64,000 bases of DNA. It comes from Hymenobacter properus (GTDB taxonomy: Bacteria > Bacteroidota > Bacteroidia > Cytophagales > Hymenobacteraceae). Made by a program: the position numbers and the translations under genes. The stretch spans positions 1,419,910 through 1,483,909 of the forward strand of contig NZ_JADQDP010000001.1 of NCBI RefSeq assembly GCF_015694735.1. Direction: 5' to 3'. Below the pieces are notes generated by a model that saw only the letters and a program-made list of their open reading frames with translations, did not search any database and was not told the DNA's origin. Position 1 is the first letter of the stretch; every line of letters starts with the position of its first letter. Positions 58,148 through 64,000 of this stretch are shown one piece after another.

Positions 58148-59389
58148 TCATAAAGCCGCCTGGCTGAATGGGTGGCACCCGCGGGTTTTGAGGGAGGCCA
58201 GTGCGGCATCGAATCCATCGTCGGCGGTGCGGCACAGGGCGCTGCCGCTTTTCTTTTGGCAAAAGGGACAGGCGTGCATGTCGCCGTCGGTATCGACGTA
58301 GAGGAACCGGTCGGCGGCGCCGGCGCAGCCCATGCGGCGCTGGTGGTAGCCGTAGTAGTGCACGATAGGCCAGCTGAAATAATCGGAAGCAAAATTCATT
58401 TTGAGGTAGAAATCCTCCAGCAGCGCCAATTGCGCGGGGCTGAGGTCGACAGCTTGGCCCGCGTAGTGCCCCACGGCGCGTGGCTCCAGCAGCTGGATGA
58501 ACGTGACGCCCAGCTGCCGGGCCAGCTCGGCGTAGGCCCACAGGTTGGTACCGGTGGTAAATTCGGCCGTGGCGCAGAGCGACAGGTTGACTACCAGGCC
58601 GGCCTCGTGCGCGAAAGCCACCGCCTGCACGGCATTTTGGTAGGCCTGTGCCGAGCCGCGGAAGGCGTTGTGCCGGGCGGGCTCGTGGTGGTCGAGGCTG
58701 ATGGTGACGCCGGTGAAGCCGGCCCGCTTCAGCCGCCCGGCGTTTTCGCGGGTAAAGTTGAAGCCCGAGGTTATCACCCAGAAATCGGTACCGGGCCGGG
58801 CGGCTTCCACCACCGCCACCAGGTCGTTGACGCGCAGCATGGGTTCGCCGCCGCTGAAGAAAATCTGCGTCACGTGCCGGGCCTGAAAGCGGGCCACCAG
58901 GTCCTGAATATCGGCCCGCGACAGCACCTCCTTTTGGTTCAGCGCATCCCACTCAAAGCAGTGCTCGCAGGCCAGCGGGCATTTTTTGGTGATGGCCAGA
59001 AAGACGAGGTTCAGCGTGTCGGCATCGCCCCGGAAGGGTACTGCGCGGTTCACAGTGGTGGCCACGTAGGCATCGTAGGCCGCCGAGGGCCGGCCGGGCT
59101 CATAGTATTCGCGGTAGGAGCGGCCGGCCACGCGGGCTACTTTGCGCGGCTTGAGGTCGCCGTAATATTCGCGCTTCAACTCCTCAACGTACCGGATGGC
59201 CTCGCCCACGCGGGCCGGCGTGCGCAAAAAGCGCCACAGCAAGCGCGCCTCGGCCAGCTGAAACAAGCCCGTCAGGAGGCTGCGCTTCAGGCCCGACTGC
59301 ACTACCGTGGGCGGCAAGCTGGGCAGCGAGACTACTGGCGCCGCGGGCGCTTCTACATAAGTAAGGTCGGTGATGAGCGTGGCTTCCAT
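58148..59389 (-). CDS. Radical SAM protein with C-terminal cysteine cluster
   Basis: 413 residues. The radical SAM [4Fe-4S] motif CPLACEHC (Cys137, Cys141, Cys144) follows an N-terminal 130-residue extension (ETLITDLTYVEAPAAP..., REYYGDLKPRK). A GGEP SAM-binding motif is present (FFSGGEPMLRVNDL), then the usual beta/alpha barrel repeats (FWVITSGFNF, VTISLDHHEP, VVNLSLCATAEF). The C-terminus has five Cys (355, 374, 377, 386, 405) arranged GC-x18-C-P-F-C-x8-C, fitting an auxiliary SPASM/twitch-type cluster. Such enzymes modify peptides, proteins or cofactors. It starts five bases after the lipoprotein stop, in the same operon. The substrate is unknown. Confidence 0.88.
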   Translation of the reverse strand: MEATLITDLTYVEAPAAPVVSLPSLPPTVVQSGLKRSLLTGLFQLAEARLLWRFLRTPARVGEAIRYVEELKREYYGDLKPRKVARVAGRSYREYYEPGRPSAAYDAYVATTVNRAVPFRGDADTLNLVFLAITKKCPLACEHCFEWDALNQKEVLSRADIQDLVARFQARHVTQIFFSGGEPMLRVNDLVAVVEAARPGTDFWVITSGFNFTRENAGRLKRAGFTGVTISLDHHEPARHNAFRGSAQAYQNAVQAVAFAHEAGLVVNLSLCATAEFTTGTNLWAYAELARQLGVTFIQLLEPRAVGHYAGQAVDLSPAQLALLEDFYLKMNFASDYFSWPIVHYYGYHQRRMGCAGAADRFLYVDTDGDMHACPFCQKKSGSALCRTADDGFDAALASLKTRGCHPFSQAAL

Positions 59390-59394
59390 GGGCG

Positions 59395-61095
59395 TTAGCG
59401 TTGGGCAAGCGTGGGCATGAGTTGCCGGGTGGCGGCGCGGTATTTTTCCTTCGAGAATTCGATGAAGCGGCCAGGCTTGCGGAAAGCGTACAGTTCCGGC
59501 AGGTTGGGCAGCCCCTTGAAATCGCGGATGTGCTCATAGTAGCCCTTGGTGCGCAAAAACGCGGTGCGTCGGGTACCGGCCGCCGGCGCGGGCAGGTGGC
59601 TTTGGTAGCTGAGGCTGGCCACCCCGCCGGGCCGGGGCTGGCGCAGGTACAGCGTGTCCTCGGCCGCGAGCTGGGCGCTGACGTCGGCGCCGCGTTCGGT
59701 GCGGGCGCTGGTGAGGCGGCAGTTGTCGAGCTGCACGGGCACGTTGGCACTGCAGTCGAGGGCCGCGTAATCGACCTCCCAAAACATGAAGCCGCACTCC
59801 AGCTTCACGCGCACCTGGCTGGTGCCATTGGCGGCGAAATCGAGCGGCACCACCAGGTCGCGCGCGGCCAGCGGGCCCACGGTGGGCAGCGTTTCGGCCA
59901 GCTGCCAGCCCTGGCCGGCTTCCACGTACACCTTCAGCGGAATGCTTTGGTCGAGGCTCCACTGGCGGTTGATTTCGGCGGGCTGGGTCTTTTGCTGGGC
60001 GGCCCAAGAGTTGTAGGCGGTGCCGAATTTCTCTATGAACGCGCCGTAGAGGTAGTCGAGCCACAGCGAGTTCTGGGCGTGCAGCACCAGCTTGCCGTGC
60101 CGGGCGGCGGCTGGTTTTGGGAAGGTTAGCGTCAGGGCGTTGGGCGCGTTGCCGGGCTGGTCTTCGTTGAAGAGGAAGGCATTGCGGTCGGAGGCTTGCA
60201 GCTGGGCGGTGCAGTCGTGGCCCGCCTGCGAGCGGGCCTGGGTGGGCGGCAGCGGCTGGCTTAGCGTCTGCACCCGGCCGCGCTGGTCGAGCAGCACCTG
60301 CGTGCCGGCGGGGTGCTGCACCAGCCACAGCTCGGCCAGGTTGGTGTATTGCCGCTCCTTCAGCTCGTTGCTGATGCGCAGGCGGTATTCGCCGTTTTCG
60401 GGCGCCAGGGCGGGCAGCGGTAGGTAGTCGTTGCGCTCGGCCGGGGCAAAAATGGCGCCGCCATAAGCCTCGCCCGTAAAGCGGTATTCGTGGCCGTCGT
60501 AAGCGTACACAAACGGGCAAGAGCTTTTGGTGAGGGCCACAATGACCAGCAGAATGGCAAACACACCCGCCGTTATTCCGAGGCCGCCCAACACGTAGGA
60601 AGCGGTGGTTTTGCCGGAATCCTTCTCTACCAAATCAATCTGCTTGATGGCTGCAAAGGGAATGCTAACCCGGTCTTCGGCTCCGCCTTGAACGTCACTC
60701 ACGTACACGTGCACGAGGTTCAGCACTGCCTTCGTGTCTACGCTGCGGTAGCGGGGCGAGTCCTTCTTCTGGTCTGGCTTTGGGGGATTGGTGTACCATT
60801 GTAAGGTGCCTTTCACGGTCTCCTGGGTGCCTTCGAGCGTTTCTCCGTTGAGCTTGGGGTTGCGCAGCACCCAGACGGCCGTGCCCTGGTGCACAATGAA
60901 CAGCTTCGATTCGGCCAGCATGTTCACGGTGTCGCGGCTCACCGGCTGGTCGCGGGTGCGGTAGTAATTGCAGCCGGTGGCCAGCGGCACGAAGGCCAGC
61001 AGTAGCAGCCAAGCAACCGGGGCCCCCACCCGCCGGCTGCGCAGTCGTTTCAACAATGCAAGGCCAGGTAACGAACAGGTAATCATTGGTTTCAT
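59395..61095 (-). CDS. Large lipoprotein with central transmembrane segment, partner of radical SAM gene
   Basis: 566 residues. A lipoprotein-type signal ends FVPLATGC (Cys42). Residues 43-165 are a predicted beta/alpha domain (KLFIVHQGTAVWVLRNPKLNGETLEG, VNLVHVYVSDVQGGAEDRVSIPFAAIKQIDLVEKDSG). A hydrophobic segment (167-189) follows, then SSCPFVYAYDGHEYRFTGEAYGGAIFAPAERNDYLPLPAL (191-230), a conserved-looking block with Cys193, and a 330-residue beta-rich C-terminal part. I recognise the block 'S-C-P-F-V-Y-x-Y-D-G' as recurrent in uncharacterised Bacteroidota lipoproteins, but no function is known to me. It is encoded immediately upstream of the radical SAM gene and divergently from an Lgt-like gene. 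Confidence 0.8.
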   Translation of the reverse strand: MKPMITCSLPGLALLKRLRSRRVGAPVAWLLLLAFVPLATGCNYYRTRDQPVSRDTVNMLAESKLFIVHQGTAVWVLRNPKLNGETLEGTQETVKGTLQWYTNPPKPDQKKDSPRYRSVDTKAVLNLVHVYVSDVQGGAEDRVSIPFAAIKQIDLVEKDSGKTTASYVLGGLGITAGVFAILLVIVALTKSSCPFVYAYDGHEYRFTGEAYGGAIFAPAERNDYLPLPALAPENGEYRLRISNELKERQYTNLAELWLVQHPAGTQVLLDQRGRVQTLSQPLPPTQARSQAGHDCTAQLQASDRNAFLFNEDQPGNAPNALTLTFPKPAAARHGKLVLHAQNSLWLDYLYGAFIEKFGTAYNSWAAQQKTQPAEINRQWSLDQSIPLKVYVEAGQGWQLAETLPTVGPLAARDLVVPLDFAANGTSQVRVKLECGFMFWEVDYAALDCSANVPVQLDNCRLTSARTERGADVSAQLAAEDTLYLRQPRPGGVASLSYQSHLPAPAAGTRRTAFLRTKGYYEHIRDFKGLPNLPELYAFRKPGRFIEFSKEKYRAATRQLMPTLAQR

Positions 61096-61314
61096 GGCAA
61101 GGCACTTAAGGAGAAAAACCATGCTGCCAAGGTAAATTTTAATTCAGCCCTGTCAAGCCCAATAGTTGCGGAAAGCAGACGCTAGCAATCCACCATGCCT
61201 CAATATAAGCAATTCACAATCTATTGCTTAAACTATTATATTAAGGACATTTCAACGATGCAGGCCTGGCGGTTTCGGGCCGGTGCTTTGCCAGCCAGCC
61301 GCTAGCTTTAGCCC

Positions 61315-62094
61315 ATGCATTTTCCCGTCGAACTGGCCCTGGGCCCCGCGCGCCTGCCCGTGCACCTGCTGTGCGAGGTGCTGGCCTACGCCCTGGGCTA
61401 CCGCCTCTACCAGCGCCTGCGCACCGGCCACCCCGACCGCATCAGCGACGCCCACCGGCAGTGGATATTCGTGGGTGCCGCCGCGGGCGCCTTGCTCGGC
61501 TCGCGCTTGCTGGGCCTGCTGGAGCATCCTGAGCTGCTGGCGCACCCGCCCGGCGGCTGGGTCTACTATTTCACCAACAAAACCATTGTAGGTGGCTTCC
61601 TGGGCGGACTCATTGGCGTGGAGCTCACCAAGAAGCGTCTGGGCGTGACAGCCAGCAGCGGCGACCTCATGGTGTTTCCCATCATTCTGGGCCTGGCCAT
61701 CGGCCGGCTCGGCTGCTTCTTCAGCGGCCTCGAAGATGGCACCTACGGCACGGCTACGGCCCTGCCCTGGGGCATCAATTTTGGCGATGGCGTGCGCCGC
61801 CACCCCACCAACCTCTACGAAATCCTGTTTTTGGCGGCGCTCGGGCTCTTGTTGTGGCTGCTGGAACGGCGTGGGCCGCTGGCCGATGGGCGGCGGTTTC
61901 AGCTGTTTCTGAGCGGGTACCTGCTGTTTCGGCTGCTGGTGGAGTTCATCAAGCCCACGGCGGCGCTGCCGGGACTGGGGCTCACGGCCATTCAGTGGGC
62001 CTGCGTGGCGGGGCTGGGTTATTATGTTTGGGGGTGGGCGCGGGAAAACCGTGAGCCTTTACCAAGCTACTCCGGCGAAAAATCCGGCATTTAG
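61315..62094 (+). CDS. Prolipoprotein diacylglyceryl transferase-like protein (variant active site)
   Basis: 259 residues, about seven hydrophobic segments, Lgt fold. The 'GGFLGGLIGVELTKK' block (93-108), 'GRLGCFFSGLEDGTYG' (130-145), 'RHPTNLYEILF' (162-172) and 'LFRLLVEFIKP' (204-214) line up with canonical Lgt blocks. Differences from E. coli Lgt, from recalled sequence: His103 is Leu96, Asn146 is Cys134 and Asn149 is Ser137, while Arg131, Arg206 and Glu210 are retained. A normal Lgt should still exist elsewhere. It is divergent from the lipoprotein/radical SAM operon, with 220 bases between start codons. A TAGCTTTA element ends four bases before the ATG. Confidence 0.85.
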   Translation: MHFPVELALGPARLPVHLLCEVLAYALGYRLYQRLRTGHPDRISDAHRQWIFVGAAAGALLGSRLLGLLEHPELLAHPPGGWVYYFTNKTIVGGFLGGLIGVELTKKRLGVTASSGDLMVFPIILGLAIGRLGCFFSGLEDGTYGTATALPWGINFGDGVRRHPTNLYEILFLAALGLLLWLLERRGPLADGRRFQLFLSGYLLFRLLVEFIKPTAALPGLGLTAIQWACVAGLGYYVWGWARENREPLPSYSGEKSGI

Positions 62095-62136
62095 TTTAGT
62101 TCGTCTTTTCGCTCCAATTATCAAAGCCGGGTATTC

Positions 62137-62523
62137 ATGAAGAGTGTGCTGTTCGTTCTGTTATTTATCTGCACTTGTGCCGACAACGCTTCGGCGCAAA
62201 AAGCCGACTGCCACAAATTCAAAAACGGAACATTTTCGATAACGGACCATGGCATAACGACCGTTATCACCCGTAGCGGCACCGAACAGAGCGAATTTTA
62301 TAAGGGCTCCGCAAAGCCGACAACCTACAGCGTTAAATGGCTCGACGAGTGCACTTATGTGCTTACTCCCCATCAGGATGTATTCGATAAATATCCCGAT
62401 ATGCCTAAAAACGCTTTGCTTACGGTAAGAATTATTCGCACGTCGGCTAACTCGTACACCCAAACTTCTACTTCTAATTTTTCAGACTTAACATTCACAG
62501 CCGAGATGGTTAAAATCAAATAA
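62137..62523 (+). CDS. Small secreted protein of unknown function
   Basis: 128 residues. Signal peptide MKSVLFVLLFICTCADNASAQ, then KADCHKFKNGTFSITDHGITTVITRSGTEQSEFYKGSAKPTTYSVKWLDECTYVLT, with Cys24 and Cys71 likely disulfide-bonded and several predicted strands. The lower GC content (many A/T third positions) differs from the adjacent Lgt-like gene, hinting at separate origin. No family recognised. It is 42 bases downstream of the Lgt-like gene in the same direction and could be its co-transcribed neighbour. Confidence 0.72.
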   Translation: MKSVLFVLLFICTCADNASAQKADCHKFKNGTFSITDHGITTVITRSGTEQSEFYKGSAKPTTYSVKWLDECTYVLTPHQDVFDKYPDMPKNALLTVRIIRTSANSYTQTSTSNFSDLTFTAEMVKIK

Positions 62524-62578
62524 AAAGGGGAATTCTTGGCTCAAAACCTATTGCTACCAGCCTTACCCTAAATGATAG

Positions 62579-63085
62579 ATGGTGAATAACAGCAACGCAT
62601 TCCAATGGAGCGTCGCCCTGATTTTGCTTCTTTGGCCTGTTTTTTCTGCCCGCGCCCAATACCTCCCCCTGCGCGGCGGCGAATACCTCGACACCACTAC
62701 CGTCCGCAACCTCGCCTGCGCGAAGGCACTCGTGGCGCACTATTTTGCGGTGGACGGGAAATACCCGCGCAGCTCGGCCACGCTGGTGCGGGAGGCCACG
62801 GCTTTTTTGCAGCGCGGGGGCCGCAGGTTTAGCGGCAGCGGCTACGTCACGTTTCGGTTTATGATTGACTGCGCGGGGTTTCGGCAGCCGATGACGCAGG
62901 TGCTGCAAACCGATGCCAGCTACGCGCCCACGCACTTCCGGCCGGAGCTGGTGGGCGAACTATATGCTTTTTTGAAAACGCTGAAGGACTGGCGCGTGGC
63001 CACCCACCGCGGCTACGCCGTGAGCTATTTCACCTACCTAACCTTTAAGCTAACCGATGGAAAAGTGGTGGCCGTTATTCCTTAG
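62579..63085 (+). CDS. Secreted protein with TonB-C-like fold, unknown function
   Basis: 168 residues. Hydrophobic N-terminus VALILLLWPVFSARAQ is a signal peptide (cleavage about 27). The mature part, LVAHYFAVDGKYPRSSATLVREATAFLQRGG ... SGSGYVTFRFMIDCAGFRQPMTQVLQTDASYAPTHFRPELVGELYAFLKTLKDWR, has the V-T-F/R-F-x-I-D-x-x-G strand and following helix seen in TonB C-terminal domains used as periplasmic scaffolds, but lacks a TM-proline-rich TonB linker. Start ATG at 62579. It overlaps the next gene by 29 bases. Confidence 0.68.
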   Translation: MVNNSNAFQWSVALILLLWPVFSARAQYLPLRGGEYLDTTTVRNLACAKALVAHYFAVDGKYPRSSATLVREATAFLQRGGRRFSGSGYVTFRFMIDCAGFRQPMTQVLQTDASYAPTHFRPELVGELYAFLKTLKDWRVATHRGYAVSYFTYLTFKLTDGKVVAVIP

Positions 63086-63908
63086 CCTGCTGGCACCGGC
63101 TTGCGGCCACGCCCAGCCGGCCAGCCGCCCACCGGCGGGCGACTGCGCCAGCAAAGCCTACCAGGACACGCTCGTGGCCCGCTACTTTGACCGGGGCGCG
63201 CACCGCATCAGCTACCTCGACCCGCGCTGGGCGCAGTACTGCGACAGCCTGATTGCGACCTGCCCCAACATCGCCTATGCCTACCAGCAAAAGGCCATGC
63301 CGCTGATAAAATGCGGCGACTATGCCCAGGCTATGCCGCTCATTGATAAAGCCGTGGCCCTTGATGCCAACCGGTATTTAGCGTATCGGGGCTTTCTCAA
63401 GTGCATTTTCACGAAGGACTACACCGGCGCCATCACCGACTTCCAGCGCGTGGCTAAGCTCAAGCCCAACGGCCGCGAGATGGACCACACCTACGCCTTT
63501 TTTGAGGGCGCCAGCGAGCTGGAATTGGGCCACGACAAGCTGGCCGAGAAAGCCTTTGCCACCGACATGGCCCTGCAGCGCGGCGCCGACGGGCAGGGCT
63601 CCGTCCACTTCAATACCTTATGGTATGCCGGCGTGACGGCGCAGCGGCTGAAGCAGTACGCGCAGGCCCAAACCTATTTGCAACAGTGCTTGAAAGCCTA
63701 CCCGCAGCACCCGGAAGCCAATTATTACCTGGCCCTGAACTACCGCTTCCAGGGCCAGGCCGCCCCAGCGCGGCAGCACCTGGAAGCGGCCCAGCGCGCC
63801 CTGATTGGCGGCTACCGGCTGAACGAGGATAATATTTTCTACGCCAACTACCCGGAGCAAATCACGGAGTACGAGGTAACGCAAGCGCTGAAGGAACTGC
63901 GAAACTGA
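63057..63908 (+). CDS. Secreted TPR protein
   Basis: 283 residues. A signal peptide (MEKWWPLFLSLLAPACGHAQ) is followed by CASKAYQDTLVARYFDRG... and helical repeats of the TPR type: AYAYQQKAMPLIKCGDYAQAMPLIDKAVALDANRYLAYRGFLKCIF (about 73-118), HFNTLWYAGVTAQRLKQYAQAQTYLQQCLKAYPQHPEANYYLALNYRFQGQAAPARQHLEAAQRAL (about 185-250). The repeats probably bind a protein partner. The start overlaps the previous gene by 29 bases, so translation is likely coupled. A family B palindrome (partial) follows at the window edge. Confidence 0.82.
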   Translation: MEKWWPLFLSLLAPACGHAQPASRPPAGDCASKAYQDTLVARYFDRGAHRISYLDPRWAQYCDSLIATCPNIAYAYQQKAMPLIKCGDYAQAMPLIDKAVALDANRYLAYRGFLKCIFTKDYTGAITDFQRVAKLKPNGREMDHTYAFFEGASELELGHDKLAEKAFATDMALQRGADGQGSVHFNTLWYAGVTAQRLKQYAQAQTYLQQCLKAYPQHPEANYYLALNYRFQGQAAPARQHLEAAQRALIGGYRLNEDNIFYANYPEQITEYEVTQALKELRN

Positions 63909-63934
63909 TGACGCCGCACCCTCAGCCAAATCGG

Positions 63935-64000
63935 CTGTCATCCTGAGCGCCGCGAAGGACCTTCTCACGCTAGCAGTCTAAGCGTGAGAAGGTCCTTCGC
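63935..64000. repeat. Palindromic repeat family B, copy 4 (cut by window end)
   Basis: CTGTCATCCTGAGCGCCGCG then AAGGACCTTCTCACGCT, followed by AGCGTGAGAAGGTCCTTCGC at the last base: the left arm and most of the right arm are visible. Confidence 0.85.

Noticed and set aside
58172..59398. 408-codon plus-strand frame opposite the radical SAM gene
   Set aside because: Antisense shadow; the minus strand carries intact radical SAM motifs.

Overview
The window looks like chromosomal DNA from a GC-rich Bacteroidota, most likely Hymenobacteraceae (Hymenobacter-like). Evidence: type IX secretion C-terminal sorting domains on two exported proteins, a TonB-dependent siderophore receptor with an N-terminal carboxypeptidase-like repeat, split transketolase, a GldL-like membrane protein, promoters with the Bacteroidota TTTG / TAnnTTTG architecture, frequent TTG/GTG starts without Shine-Dalgarno sequences, and many short palindromic repeats at gene borders. 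The genus is an inference; no rRNA is present. There is one tRNA (Leu, anticodon GAG) and no CRISPR array, prophage or transposase.

Layout. 0-7 kb: a lone VbhA-like antitoxin, a STAS protein, a KGG-repeat stress protein, DoxX, an ABC exporter, PPK2, a VIT/CCC1 transporter, Dps and a low-affinity iron permease-like protein. 7-12 kb: tRNA-Leu, a secreted T9SS cargo, then a decayed hexuronate/xylan locus (a probable GH3 remnant, an internally deleted mannonate oxidoreductase-type SDR, intact uxuA). 11-25 kb: RqcH/NFACT protein, PhnP-like hydrolase, a large hybrid histidine kinase with a partner response regulator, glycosyltransferase, amidase, miaA flanked by two composite terminator repeats, pfkA, TerB-like protein. 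25-30 kb: class III aminotransferase, an ECF sigma/membrane partner/Spy-like operon, acetyltransferase. 30-35 kb: the two transketolase subunits separated by a VWA lipid/adhesion-type secreted protein and a GldL-like protein; Bcp. 35-42 kb: M23 and M48 peptidases, FAH-family hydrolase, alpha/beta hydrolase, Mpl. 42-45 kb: dnaB interrupted by a 342-residue intein with a LAGLIDADG endonuclease. 45-57 kb: SIMPL protein, TSUP transporter, T9SS cargo, a siderophore uptake pair (TonB receptor plus PepSY reductase-like protein) with a paired operator, LLM oxidoreductase, dienelactone hydrolase, bile-acid-type symporter, Spy-like protein, SDR. 57-64 kb: a radical SAM / lipoprotein / Lgt-like gene group and three small exported proteins.

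The best candidate for an undescribed system is the divergent group at 58148-62094: a radical SAM enzyme with five extra C-terminal cysteines, a large membrane-spanning lipoprotein of unknown function translated just upstream of it, and an Lgt homologue whose catalytic-region His and Asn are replaced. The second strong theme is mobile or repetitive DNA shaping genes: an intein in the DnaB P-loop, at least five families of palindromic repeats, two of which form the N-terminal or linker coding sequence of genes (VWA protein, RqcH), and twin terminator-bearing repeats on both sides of miaA.
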